From Ferrovibrio terrae (GTDB lineage: Bacteria > Pseudomonadota > Alphaproteobacteria > Ferrovibrionales > Ferrovibrionaceae), in NCBI RefSeq assembly GCF_007197755.1, contig NZ_CP041636.1:2330001-2394000 (forward strand): a DNA stretch of 64,000 bases, in the 5' to 3' direction. The translations under genes were made by a program, and so were the position numbers. Numbering within the stretch: the first letter of the stretch is position 1; every line of letters starts with the position of its first letter. Of the stretch, positions 48,201 to 56,093 are shown in pieces. The notes below the pieces were generated by a model, which was given only the letters and a program-made list of their open reading frames with translations, had not been told where the DNA came from and did not search any database.

Positions 48201-48425
48201 GCTGATCGTGTTGACGGCATCTTCCACCGGACGGGTGACTTCGCTCTCCACGCTTTCCGGCGTGGCGCCCGGATAGGCGGTGCTGACCACCACGATCGGG
48301 AACTCGACATCGGGGAACTGCTCGACGCTCAGCTTGAAGTAGGCGAACAGGCCGACCACCAGCAGCGATGCCATCATCATGGTGGCGAAGACCGGATTGT
48401 TGACGCTGATGCGGGTCAGCCACAT
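45258..48425 (-). CDS. RND efflux transporter permease (HAE-1/AcrB family)
   Basis: A 1055-aa inner-membrane pump subunit with 12 TM helices and two large periplasmic loops. The proton-relay aspartates are D400-D401 in LAIGILIDDAIVV; the start WLTRISVNNPVFATMMMASL is typical. It exports drugs or hydrophobic compounds in a tripartite complex. The adaptor gene is 21 bp upstream; no outer membrane channel gene is nearby, so a TolC-type partner must be encoded elsewhere. Confidence 0.95.
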   Translation of the reverse strand: MWLTRISVNNPVFATMMMASLLVVGLFAYFKLSVEQFPDVEFPIVVVSTAYPGATPESVESEVTRPVEDAVNTISGVRTLTSRSLEGRSTVIIEFELTVNAIAAVQDVREKIAQVTPRFRDEVKQPEISRFSPDNQPVASITVRSERRDLRELTTMADQVILKRLQTVRGVGQAYIVGGLKRRINVLPNPEKMQAYGVGMDQLVNILKAENQQIPLGTLTRPQTEFVVQIEGRVIDPRRLGELVVARRGNTSVTVGDIATVEDGSEEKEAVALFNGDRQLAISFVKVQGSNTLEVITGLKQAVKELQPDLPSDVSLQFMRDDSRAILSSVNGVQRTLIEGAILTVIIVFLFLNSWRSTVITGLTLPIAVIGTLAAVHAAGFTLNKLTLMALSLAIGILIDDAIVVRENITRHVAMGKSHRQASLDGTNEIGLAVLATTFCIVAVFLPVAFMDGIIGRFFLQFGITVTVAVLISLFVSFTLDPMLSSVWHDPDSLPNAKRGPVGRTVGLVDKGMEWLGRVYRRVLAWSLRFRWLVLLMAVLSFVGTIGILASGKIGSEFLPEPDLSEILVEVTTPSGSSIDYTEAKIRQVQDALKEFPEVDYSFASINAGGFSRRNVGTLYVRFVPIGERKYSPQQMAVFFRDRIGHIAGIDNINIGQANLGGGLNKPIMIALKGQDIAQLDKLSQDAMEIMRTVPGVVDLESSLKANKPTVALEVDRQLAADLGVSTTAIANTLRPLLAGEEAGTWKAPDSEDYDVFVRLPRDDRTGMPDLERIYVASNQMNAEGNPKMVALAQVVKIQPSTGSTQINRRDLAREVLLTATTDGRPVGEVSRAIQARLEQMKLPPGYRFWFGGASKDMKESAGYAAAALLLAVILIYLILASQFASFLQPIAIMASLPLSLFGVVVGLWAWGSTFSMFAVIGFIMLMGLVTKNAILLIDFVNHARRDGMSRSEAILEAGEIRLRPILMTTLAMIFGMLPLAMAVGEGAKQTAGMAHAVIGGLISSTLLTLIVTPVIFTYLDDLGVWASRKLRGASAQAHAEPTPHGEPTLRQPGE

Positions 48426-48446
48426 GGCGCAGGCTCCCCTTGCTGA

Positions 48447-49571
48447 TCAGCGGCCGGCGATGCGCGCGGCCAGCCCGTCGCTGAGCCGCAGGCCGGGCGT
48501 GGCGATAACAGTTTCACCGTCATTCACGCCGATGGCGATGCCGACGCGGCCATCGACGCTGCCTTCCAGTGCCACTTGCACGGCGCGGCGTTCCAGTCTG
48601 CCGTTGTTCAGCACATAGACGGCACGACTGCCGGTTTCGTTGCGCAGCGCTTCAGCCGGGATGGCAACCACGCCGCGCTGTTCAGCCAGGATGGCTTCGC
48701 CAGTGCCGAACATGCCGCCGCGCAGCAGGTGTTCCGGATTCTGCAGCAGGATATACACCGGAATCGAGCGCGACCCGCTCTGCGCCGTCGGGTTGATGCG
48801 TTCAATGGTGCCGTCGAAGCTGCGTTCGGCAAAGCCTTCCACATGCAGCAGCACCTTCTGACCCACACGCAGCTGCGGCACGTCGCGCGCCGGCACCAGC
48901 GTTTCCACTTCGATCGTGTCGAGATCGGCGATGGTGAACAGACGCGCATCGATCGCGACGCGTTCGCCCGGATTGATGAAGCGTTCGGCCACCAGGCCGT
49001 CGATGGGCGCATAGATGGCGGCATCGTTTACGGCCTTGCGCGCCATGGTGATCTGCTGCTCCATGGCCGAGACATTGGCGCGGGCCGTGCGCCAGGCATT
49101 CTCGGCCTCATCCAGTGCAGTCTGCGATTTGACGCCGCGCTGGGTCAGCGTGACGGCTTTCTCGCGATTGATTTCGGCAAGTTTCAGCGCCGAGCGCGCG
49201 CTGTCGAGATTGCTCTGACGCTCGCGCAGGCGTGCGGAAACATCGGCAGTATCGAGACGGGCCAGCAACTGGCCTTTCCTGACGCGCTCACCGCGTCGCA
49301 CGGAAATCTCGGTGACGACGGCGGCGACATCGGAGCGCACCTGGCTCTGGTTCAGCGGCTGCAGCGTGCCGCTCAGCCGTACCACCTGGCGCAGATCGGC
49401 GCGTACGGCCTTGATCAGGTCGGCGGGCGAGAATTCAATGCCGTCGAATTTCGCGGTCTCGGCCGTGGCGACCGCCTTGGCGGGCTGGCGGCCCTTTAGG
49501 GCATAGAGTCCGCCGCCGGCCAGTACGACCAGCACCGCAACGGACAGACCGATCTTCACCACACGCTTCAT
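48447..49571 (-). CDS. RND efflux periplasmic adaptor (membrane fusion protein)
   Basis: A 374-aa adaptor. An N-terminal membrane anchor (VVKIGLSVAVLVVLAGGGLY) is followed by split lipoyl halves flanking a coiled-coil hairpin (about 90-165) and beta-barrel domains (LVPARDVPQLRVGQKV). It links the RND permease to an outer membrane channel. The ATG at 49571 fits the family; an in-frame start at 49643 would add an Arg-rich stretch. A palindrome at 49653-49668 lies 82 bp upstream. Confidence 0.93.
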   Translation of the reverse strand: MKRVVKIGLSVAVLVVLAGGGLYALKGRQPAKAVATAETAKFDGIEFSPADLIKAVRADLRQVVRLSGTLQPLNQSQVRSDVAAVVTEISVRRGERVRKGQLLARLDTADVSARLRERQSNLDSARSALKLAEINREKAVTLTQRGVKSQTALDEAENAWRTARANVSAMEQQITMARKAVNDAAIYAPIDGLVAERFINPGERVAIDARLFTIADLDTIEVETLVPARDVPQLRVGQKVLLHVEGFAERSFDGTIERINPTAQSGSRSIPVYILLQNPEHLLRGGMFGTGEAILAEQRGVVAIPAEALRNETGSRAVYVLNNGRLERRAVQVALEGSVDGRVGIAIGVNDGETVIATPGLRLSDGLAARIAGR

Positions 49572-49652
49572 GACAGTCCCCCACCGGCGGCCGCGGCCTG
49601 CCGGGTCGCGCCGTATATATAAGGACGCACGAAACCCGTCCATCCTGCGAGT

Positions 49653-49668
49653 GTTACCCCTAGGTAAC
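49653..49668. promoter_or_regulatory. Inverted repeat GTTACC-N4-GGTAAC upstream of the efflux operon
   Basis: A perfect 6-bp palindrome with spacer CCTA, in the 108-bp gap before the RND adaptor. A TATATA on the operon strand lies between it and the start codon, so it could be an operator for the pump's regulator, which is not adjacent. Confidence 0.35.
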
Positions 49669-49679
49669 TGTGATTTTCG

Positions 49680-50015
49680 TCACAAGGCCTGCGCGGACAG
49701 CTGTCTGCACCAGTGGAGCAGGCGGTCTTTCAGCAGCCGCTCGCGCACATAGCTCAGCTCTTCCTCCTCGATCCGCTCCAGCTCCTCGAACTGGAAAGCC
49801 TCCGGGCCGTGGGTATTCCACGCCGTCTGCAGATCGCGATGGGTGTGACCGTTCTGGCGCAGGCTGAACCAGACCCGATTCTGGATTTTGCTCAGGTCCG
49901 GCGCGCGGCCGGCCCAGCGCTGGCCGGTCGGGCGACAGAGCAGGGCGTAGATGCCAGCTGCGGTCTTGCGTTCCTTGTAGGCGGCCAGCGCGGCCTTGCG
50001 GTCTTCGGTTTTCAT
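49680..50015 (-). CDS. GIY-YIG nuclease family protein
   Basis: A 111-aa protein with GIY at 21-23 (AAGIYALL) while the second motif reads WAG (34-36) instead of YIG, followed by an arginine. This pattern is seen in small stand-alone GIY-YIG proteins of unknown role. Start chosen at 50015 (MKTEDRKAAL); an in-frame ATG at 50066 would begin inside the operator-like palindrome of the divergent operon. The promoter presumably lies in the shared 77-bp region. Confidence 0.75.
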   Translation of the reverse strand: MKTEDRKAALAAYKERKTAAGIYALLCRPTGQRWAGRAPDLSKIQNRVWFSLRQNGHTHRDLQTAWNTHGPEAFQFEELERIEEEELSYVRERLLKDRLLHWCRQLSAQAL

Positions 50016-50039
50016 GGATTTATCCTTGGTGGTGGAGCT

Positions 50040-50086
50040 AATATCATCCGGGTGATATTGACGCAAGTATTTTATCCGGGTAAATA
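50040..50086 (+). promoter_or_regulatory. Leaderless promoter of the DUF2239-DUF488 operon overlapped by operator-like repeats
   Basis: TTGACG (50058-50063), 17-bp spacer, TAAATA (50081-50086), with the ATG at 50093, so the mRNA should be leaderless. A near-perfect palindrome AATATCA-TCCGGG-TGATATT (50040-50059) touches the -35, and its core ATCCGGGT recurs at 50074-50081 next to the -10, 28 bp away. This is the geometry of a repressor covering its promoter. Confidence 0.6.
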
Positions 50087-50092
50087 TAGGGT

Positions 50093-50659
50093 ATGGCCGA
50101 CCAGATCCTCTATACTGCCTTTGCAGGCGTGGACCGCCTCGCTGCCGGCGCGCTACCCGATGTGGCCGTGGCGGTCAGGGGCGCGCTGACTGCCGCCCCG
50201 ACCTTGCCGGTGCTGGTTTTCAATGACGCCACAGGTGCGGTGATCGACCTCGATCTGCGTGGCAGCGATACGGAGATTCGCGCACGTCTGGAGCCGGCGG
50301 CCGAGATTGATCAGCCGGTGCGCGGCCGTGGCCGGCCCAGGCTTGGCGTGGTGGCGCGCGAGGTGACGCTGTTGCCCCGTCACTGGGACTGGCTGGCGGC
50401 GCAGCCGGGCGGGGCGAGCCAGGCGCTGCGCCGGCTGATCGACCAGGCACGCCGGGCGGATGAGGGACGAACGGAAGCCCGGTTGCGGCAGGAAGCAGCC
50501 TATCGCTTCCTCTCCGTGCTGGCTGGCAATCTTCCCGGCTTCGAGGAGGCGGCGCGCGCGCTGTTCGCCAATGACCAGGTACGCTTTGCCGAACAGACTG
50601 CCGCCTGGCCGCTCGATGTCTGCGCCCATGCGCAGAAACTGGCCTGGGCCGCAGCATGA
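50093..50659 (+). CDS. DUF2239 family protein (possible autoregulator)
   Basis: A 188-aa protein. The N-terminal half (about 1-95) has no known motif beyond DUF2239. From about 75 to 120 it reads RGRGRPRLGVVAREVTLLPR and then WLAAQPGGASQALRRLIDQARR, a GRP-type basic patch plus a ribbon-helix-helix-like segment, which suggests DNA binding. Palindromic sites cover its own promoter. Function is otherwise unknown. An ATGA overlap couples it to the DUF488 gene. Confidence 0.82.
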   Translation: MADQILYTAFAGVDRLAAGALPDVAVAVRGALTAAPTLPVLVFNDATGAVIDLDLRGSDTEIRARLEPAAEIDQPVRGRGRPRLGVVAREVTLLPRHWDWLAAQPGGASQALRRLIDQARRADEGRTEARLRQEAAYRFLSVLAGNLPGFEEAARALFANDQVRFAEQTAAWPLDVCAHAQKLAWAAA

Positions 50660-51105
50660 TGGCGATATTCACCATCGGGCATTCCAACCAGACGGCAGAG
50701 CAGTTCGTTGGCCTGCTGCAGACGTATGGCGTGCGCCTGCTGGCTGATGTGCGGTCTTCGCCGGCCTCGCGGTTCGCACCGCAATTCAACCGCGACGCAT
50801 TGGCACGCAGTCTTCAGGATGCCGGGATCGGTTATCGCTGGTTCGGCCGGGCGCTCGGCGGTAAACCGCGCGCGCCCGAGCCGGTTTTCAGCGCTGGCAT
50901 TGCCGACCTGCTGCAGGCGGCGGAGACGCAATCCACGGCGGTCATGTGTGCAGAGCGAGATCCTCGCATGTGCCATCGCACACATCTGGTGACGCCGGCG
51001 CTGCTGAAAAACGGTGCAATCGTCAAGCATATCCTTGGTGACGGGACACTGCTAGCTCATGACGCGCTGCAGCAACCGCTGAAACAACCCGACCTGTTCG
51101 GTTGA
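50656..51105 (+). CDS. DUF488 domain-containing protein
   Basis: A 149-aa protein of the DUF488 family: FTIGHSNQTAEQFVGLL, ADVRSSPASRFAPQFN and the cysteine motif CAERDPRMCHRTHL. The conserved Cys-x6-Cys-His suggests metal binding or a redox role, but the activity is unknown. Co-expressed with DUF2239 from the leaderless promoter. Confidence 0.88.
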   Translation: MMAIFTIGHSNQTAEQFVGLLQTYGVRLLADVRSSPASRFAPQFNRDALARSLQDAGIGYRWFGRALGGKPRAPEPVFSAGIADLLQAAETQSTAVMCAERDPRMCHRTHLVTPALLKNGAIVKHILGDGTLLAHDALQQPLKQPDLFG

Positions 51106-51174
51106 TCTTTGCTTGACCTGACGGCGGCGTATACGCAGACTTTCCTCCCATAAAAACCTAACGGGAGGAACGTC

Positions 51175-52131
51175 ATGCGCTATCGCGCCATTGCCAGTAT
51201 CGGAATTCTCGCCGCCAGCGTCGCGGCTTTTGCAGGCGCGGATGCGCAGGCGCAAACCTACAAGCTGATGACCGGCCCGCAGGGCGGCGTCTGGGTGCCG
51301 CTGGGCGGCACGCTGAAGGCCATGTTCGAGAAAACCCTGGCGGGCGCCAATGTGCAGACCCTGCCGGGCGCCGGCATCGCCAATGTGAAGGGTGTCGAGG
51401 AAGGCAAGGCCGATTTCGGCTTCGGCAATTCCACCTCCACCGTCGATGCCATCGAAGGCCGCGCGCCCTTCGACAAGAAGGCGACCAACGTCTGCCAGAT
51501 CGCCAATCTCTATCCGCAGTATTTCCAGATCGTCGCACTGGCCGATGCCAAGGTCGGTAAGGTTGCGGATATGAAAGGCAAGACAATCGCGGTGCAGACC
51601 CGTGGCAATACCGCCGAGGCGATCTCCGCCGATATCCTGAAGGCTAACAGCCTGGCCTATACCGACATGGGCAAGGTCAACTTCATGGCGTCGTACAACG
51701 ATGCCGCCGCCCTGCTGCAGGACGGCCATGCCCAGGTCTTCACGCTCGGCACCACCATCCCGGCCTCGTCGGTGATGGATCTGGCCTCCTCGCGCGGCAT
51801 CACGATGGTGCCGGTCTCGGATGCCGAAGTGGCGGCGATGAAGAAGATCAATGCTGGCTACGTGAAGGGCACCATCCCGGCTGGCACTTATCCGAAGCAG
51901 GACAAGGATGTGCCGGCGATCGCCTATTCGGCGCATTTCATCGCCAGCTGCAAGCTGCCGGAAGACAAGGTCTATGCCGTGACCAAGGCCATGGCGACGC
52001 AGATCGCCGATATGGCGGCGATCAACAAGGCGATGGCCAAGATGACACCGAAGGATATGGCCGAAGATATCGGCGTGCCCTTCCATCCGGGTGCGGCGAA
52101 GTATTACCGCGAAGTCGGCGCTCTGAAGTAA
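51175..52131 (+). CDS. TAXI family TRAP transporter solute-binding protein
   Basis: A 318-aa periplasmic binding protein. Signal peptide (MRYRAIASIGILAASVAAFA, cleavage near AQAQ), then the TAXI pattern LMTGPQGGVWVPLGGTLKAM and GKTIAVQTRGNTAEAIS. It captures a substrate (glutamate-like acids in studied members) for the permease. A strong AACGGGAGGAACGTC ribosome site precedes the ATG, in line with high expression. A terminator lies between it and the permease. Confidence 0.92.
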   Translation: MRYRAIASIGILAASVAAFAGADAQAQTYKLMTGPQGGVWVPLGGTLKAMFEKTLAGANVQTLPGAGIANVKGVEEGKADFGFGNSTSTVDAIEGRAPFDKKATNVCQIANLYPQYFQIVALADAKVGKVADMKGKTIAVQTRGNTAEAISADILKANSLAYTDMGKVNFMASYNDAAALLQDGHAQVFTLGTTIPASSVMDLASSRGITMVPVSDAEVAAMKKINAGYVKGTIPAGTYPKQDKDVPAIAYSAHFIASCKLPEDKVYAVTKAMATQIADMAAINKAMAKMTPKDMAEDIGVPFHPGAAKYYREVGALK

Positions 52132-52160
52132 GCGCCAGCGTGATCAGTTGAGGCGACTGG

Positions 52161-52203
52161 CCGGCGTCGTCTGCCGCAGAAGCGGGCGACGCCGGTGTTT
52201 TTT
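52161..52203 (+). terminator. Intra-operon intrinsic terminator between TRAP binding protein and permease
   Basis: CCGGCGTCG (52161-52169) pairs with CGACGCCGG (52187-52195), with an inner CCGC-AGAA-GCGG stem, followed by TGTTTTTT. Both transporter genes point the same way, so partial read-through would give excess binding protein over permease. Confidence 0.85.
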
Positions 52204-52223
52204 AGAGTACGGGGGAGCGTGAC

Positions 52224-54092
52224 ATGGACGGCAGGACCCTGATCGGGCGGATCGCAATGCCCATCGGCGTGGCAATGGCGTTGTACCATATGTGGGTCAT
52301 CGCCGTGGGCCCGCCGCAGGCGTTGATCTTCCGTGGTACGCATCTGGCGTTTGCCCTGGCGCTGATCTACCTGCTGTATCCCTTTGCGACGACCGGCGAT
52401 GGCCGTCGCCGCTTCATCTGGCTGGATGCTCTGTTCGTTGCCGGTGCGGCGCTTGCGCTCGGCCATATGTTCATCGACTACGACTACTTCATCAACCGCA
52501 TCATCTATATCGACGATCTGAAACCGCTGGATATCGTGGCCAGCGTCGCGATCATTGTGGTGGTTCTGGATGCCACGCGGCGCGTGATTGGCTGGGCGCT
52601 GCCGATCACGGCACTACTCTTCATGGGCTGGGCATTGGCAGTGACCCGGGTCGATCCGATGACCCTGCTTGACCAGCTCTACATGACCACCGAGGGCATC
52701 TTCGGCTCGACGCTGGGCGTCTCGGCGGCCTATGTCACCATCTTCGTCGTGTTCGGCAGCGTGATGGAGCGCACCGGCACCGGCAAGCTGTTCATGGATT
52801 TCGCGCTTGCCCTGACCGGCCGCCAGGCCGGCGGCCCAGGCAAGGTTTCGGTAGTGTCATCGTCGCTGTTCGGCACGATCTCGGGCTCTGCCGTCGCCAA
52901 TGTGATGGTGGATGGCCCGATCACCATTCCGCTGATGAAGCGCACGGGCTTCACCAAGCATTTTGCCGCCGGCGTGGAAGCTGTTGCTTCCACCGGTGGC
53001 CAGATCATGCCGCCGATCATGGGCGCAGCCGCCTTTGTCATGGCGGAGTTCCTGGCTGTGCCCTATCTGCAGGTTGTCGCCTGGGCCCTGATCCCCAGCG
53101 TCCTGTATTACGTCGCCTGCTTTGGTGCCGTGCATTTCGAGGCCAAGCGGATGGGGCTGGTCGGCCTGCCCGCGCATGAAGTGCCGCGCCTGCTGACTGT
53201 GCTGAAGGAGCGCGGGCACCTGTTCATTCCTGTCGCCATCATTCTCGGCGGCATGATGATGGGGTACTCGGCGCCCTATTGCGCGCTGGCCGGCACGCTG
53301 GCCTGCTTCCCGGTGGCGTTGCTGCGCGCCAGCACGCGGGAAGGTCTGCATTGGGGCCTGGTTCCGGAAGCACTGGAAGACGGTGCGCGCAACACGCTGG
53401 CGGTGGCGCTCGCCTGCGCCTGTGCCGGCCTGGTGATCGGTTCGATCACCCTGACCGGCCTGGGCATCAGCTTCACAAACTGGATCATCGGTCTCTCACA
53501 GAGCAGCCTCATACTGGCCCTGGTGCTGACCGCGGTGGCTGGCATCATTCTCGGCATGGGCATGCCGACCACGCCGGCCTATATCGTCATGGTGTCGCTG
53601 ATGGTGCCGGCGATCATGAAGCTGGGCGTGATCGAACCCGCCGCGCATATGTTCGCCTTCTATTTCGCCATCCTGTCGGCGATCACGCCGCCGGTGGCAT
53701 TGGCGGTCTACGCTGCGGCCAGTCTGGCCAAGGCCGATCTATGGAAATCGGGCTGGGCGGCGGTGAAGATCGGCGCCGCCGGCTTCATCGTGCCCTTCAT
53801 GTTCGTGTTCCAGCCGGCACTGCTGATGATCGGCGACTGGCCTGAAATTGCACATGCCACCGTTTCGGCCTGCATCGGCATCGGCATGCTGGCCGCCGGC
53901 CTGCACGGCTTCCTGCGCTTCCACCTGCGCAGTTACGAGCGCGCCATGCTGATCGGCGGTGCGCTGGCGATGACGCTGGTGCCGGGCTGGATCGGCGACG
54001 GCGTCGGCATCCTGTTGCTGATTCTGGTGCTGCTCGGGCAGAAGCTGATGCCGAACCAGGCCAGTCAGGTATCAGGTCAGACCACGTTGTAG
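52224..54092 (+). CDS. TRAP transporter fused permease (DctQ-DctM, TAXI type)
   Basis: A 622-aa inner-membrane protein fusing the small (about 1-110) and large (about 110-600) TRAP membrane subunits. The large-subunit signatures are present: SSSLFGTISGSAVANVM, ASTGGQIMPPIMGAAAFVM and MGMPTTPAYIVM. It drives Na+- or H+-coupled uptake with the TAXI binding protein. Its last 16 bp overlap the convergent dihydrofolate reductase-like gene. Confidence 0.93.
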   Translation: MDGRTLIGRIAMPIGVAMALYHMWVIAVGPPQALIFRGTHLAFALALIYLLYPFATTGDGRRRFIWLDALFVAGAALALGHMFIDYDYFINRIIYIDDLKPLDIVASVAIIVVVLDATRRVIGWALPITALLFMGWALAVTRVDPMTLLDQLYMTTEGIFGSTLGVSAAYVTIFVVFGSVMERTGTGKLFMDFALALTGRQAGGPGKVSVVSSSLFGTISGSAVANVMVDGPITIPLMKRTGFTKHFAAGVEAVASTGGQIMPPIMGAAAFVMAEFLAVPYLQVVAWALIPSVLYYVACFGAVHFEAKRMGLVGLPAHEVPRLLTVLKERGHLFIPVAIILGGMMMGYSAPYCALAGTLACFPVALLRASTREGLHWGLVPEALEDGARNTLAVALACACAGLVIGSITLTGLGISFTNWIIGLSQSSLILALVLTAVAGIILGMGMPTTPAYIVMVSLMVPAIMKLGVIEPAAHMFAFYFAILSAITPPVALAVYAAASLAKADLWKSGWAAVKIGAAGFIVPFMFVFQPALLMIGDWPEIAHATVSACIGIGMLAAGLHGFLRFHLRSYERAMLIGGALAMTLVPGWIGDGVGILLLILVLLGQKLMPNQASQVSGQTTL

Positions 54093-54595
54093 ACCAGCTT
54101 CATCACGCCACGGGTCAGCGTCTCGCTCTCATGCAGGGCGAGACGCACGTCCTGCGATTTGGGCAGCAGCGGCATGCCCTGGCCGAGCAGGGTCGGGATG
54201 ACATAAAGCTCGAAGCGGTCGACAGCGCCGGCCGACAGGAAACCGGCCCAGAGCTGCGCGCCGCCGAACAGCCAGACATCGCCTTGCGTGGTCTGGCGCA
54301 GGTCCTGCGCCAGGGCGGCGAAGTCGGCCGGATGCGTGCGCACGCCGGCGGGCAAATCTGATAATGCCTGCGAAGTGACCACCGTGCAGGGCTTGCCGGC
54401 ATAGTGCCAGTCAGGGCCGAAGCCGCGCGCCTGCTCGTAGCTGGCGCGCCCCATCACGATATGGCCAAGCCCGGCATAGAAATCGTTATAGCCGAAGTCT
54501 ACCGGATCGTAGTCGTGCAGCCAGTCGACGCTGCCGTCAGTTCGCGCGATGTAACCATCGGCACTGACTGCCATATACGCACGGAACAGCGGCAT
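54077..54595 (-). CDS. Dihydrofolate reductase family protein (RibD C-terminal type)
   Basis: 172 aa with the DHFR/RibD-C fold: MAVSADGYIARTDGSVDW at the start, VMGRASYEQARGFG and DVWLFGGAQLWAGFL, the NADPH-binding block. It resembles YwjB/YyaP-type reductases, not housekeeping FolA. Substrate unknown. Confidence 0.88.
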   Translation of the reverse strand: MPLFRAYMAVSADGYIARTDGSVDWLHDYDPVDFGYNDFYAGLGHIVMGRASYEQARGFGPDWHYAGKPCTVVTSQALSDLPAGVRTHPADFAALAQDLRQTTQGDVWLFGGAQLWAGFLSAGAVDRFELYVIPTLLGQGMPLLPKSQDVRLALHESETLTRGVMKLVYNVV

Positions 54596-54600
54596 GGCGT

Positions 54601-56040
54601 TTACGGCCAGACTACTTTGCCCGGATTGAGAATATTGTCGGGGTCGAAGGCGCGCTTGATCTTGCGCATCATCTCGATCTCGACCGGCGACTTGTAATGC
54701 ACGATCTCGTCGATCTTCATGCGGCCGACGCCATGCTCGGCCGAAATCGAACCCTGCATGTCATAGGTGATGTCATGCACGATCTGGTGCACGGCATCCC
54801 AGTGTTTGAGGAAGTCGAGGCGGTCCCAGCCGACCGGCTGCGAGCAGTTGAAATGCACGTTGCCGTCGCCGATATGGCCGAATGCCACGACGCGGATGCC
54901 GGGCAGGTAGGCCTCCACCGCCTTGCTGGCCTGCTCGATGAAGTCCGGCATCTTCGACACCGGCACCGAGATATCACATTTGATCGAGCCACCCTCGGGC
55001 TTCTGCGAACTGGACAGCAACTCGCGGATCTTCCAGAAAGCGGCGCGCTGGGTGTCGGATTGCGCGATAGCGGCGTCCAGCACGAGACCCTTCTCGAAGC
55101 CCTCGGCCAGCACGGCTTCCATCGTCTCGCCGATATTGCCGTCGTCGCGACCCGAGCTGAATTCCATCAGCACATACCAGGGGTGCGGCTCGGCCACGGG
55201 GTCGTTGGTGCCGGGATTGTGCTTGAGCGCGAATTCGAGTGATAGGCGCGAGATGATTTCAAAGCCGGTCACCTGTCCGCCGGTCGCCGCCTTGGCGGTG
55301 GCCAACAGCTCAATGGCGGCGGACGGATTCGGGATTGCGGTGAATGCCGTCGCCATCGCGCGCGGCATCGGGTGAAGTTTCATCACGGCCGCCGTAATGA
55401 TGCCCAGCGTGCCTTCGCCGCCGATGAACAGGTCGCGCAGGTCGTAGCCGGTATTGTCCTTGCGCAGGCCGCGCAGGCCATTCCAGACCTGGCCATCGGG
55501 CAGCACGACTTCGAGACCCAGTGCCAGGTCGCGGGTATTGCCATAGCGCAGCACGGCATTGCCGCCGGCATTGGTGGAAAGGTTGCCGCCGATGGTGCAA
55601 CTGCCTTCCGACCCGATGGAGAGCGGGAAGAGGCGATCGGCTTCACGGGCCGCCTGCTGCACCTGCTGCAGGATGCAGCCGGCTTCCACCGTGATCGTGT
55701 CGTTCAGCGGGTCGATCGCGCGGATCTTGTTCATGCGCTGCAGCGACAGGATGATCTCGTCGTTGCCCATGAAGGGGATGTTGCCGCCGACCAGACCCGT
55801 GTTGCCGCCCTGCGGTACCAGCTTGGTCCGGGTTTCGCGGGCCAGCTTGATGATGGCGACCACTTCCTCGGTATTGGCGGGGCGCAGCAACATCGGCGAG
55901 GCGCCGACATAAAGATCGCGCTGTTCGCGCAGATGCGGCGCCAGCACGTCAGGATCGGTGACCCAGCCCTTGGGGCCGACCAGATCCTTGAAGCGGTCGA
56001 GCAGGGCGGTGGGAAGCGGGGTGGCGAGCGGTGCGTTCAT
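54601..56040 (-). CDS. FAD-binding oxidoreductase (D-2-hydroxyglutarate/D-lactate dehydrogenase type)
   Basis: A 479-aa flavoenzyme of the VAO/GlcD group. The FAD-binding domain has VPQGGNTGLVGGNIP and IGSEGSCTIGGNLSTNAGG; the C-terminal cap has GHIGDGNVHFN and ISAEHGVGRMK, the metal and substrate site of D-2-hydroxy acid dehydrogenases. It fits D-2-hydroxyglutarate dehydrogenase best, but D-lactate cannot be excluded. I chose the ATG at 56040; the start at 56076 adds 12 unlike residues. Confidence 0.9.
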   Translation of the reverse strand: MNAPLATPLPTALLDRFKDLVGPKGWVTDPDVLAPHLREQRDLYVGASPMLLRPANTEEVVAIIKLARETRTKLVPQGGNTGLVGGNIPFMGNDEIILSLQRMNKIRAIDPLNDTITVEAGCILQQVQQAAREADRLFPLSIGSEGSCTIGGNLSTNAGGNAVLRYGNTRDLALGLEVVLPDGQVWNGLRGLRKDNTGYDLRDLFIGGEGTLGIITAAVMKLHPMPRAMATAFTAIPNPSAAIELLATAKAATGGQVTGFEIISRLSLEFALKHNPGTNDPVAEPHPWYVLMEFSSGRDDGNIGETMEAVLAEGFEKGLVLDAAIAQSDTQRAAFWKIRELLSSSQKPEGGSIKCDISVPVSKMPDFIEQASKAVEAYLPGIRVVAFGHIGDGNVHFNCSQPVGWDRLDFLKHWDAVHQIVHDITYDMQGSISAEHGVGRMKIDEIVHYKSPVEIEMMRKIKRAFDPDNILNPGKVVWP

Positions 56041-56093
56041 GGCGGTGATTGTAGCTCTCTGGTCGCGAACGTCCACGCTTAGCGATCGCCAAG

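Noticed and set aside
50074-50088. A second full palindrome in the DUF2239 promoter
   Set aside because: Only the core and four flanking bases (TTTA/TAAA) are symmetric, so it is listed as a half-conserved copy, not a perfect operator.
51113-51135. TTGACC and TATACG before the TAXI binding protein as a promoter
   Set aside because: The spacer is only 11 bp, too short for sigma-70. Another start must be used.
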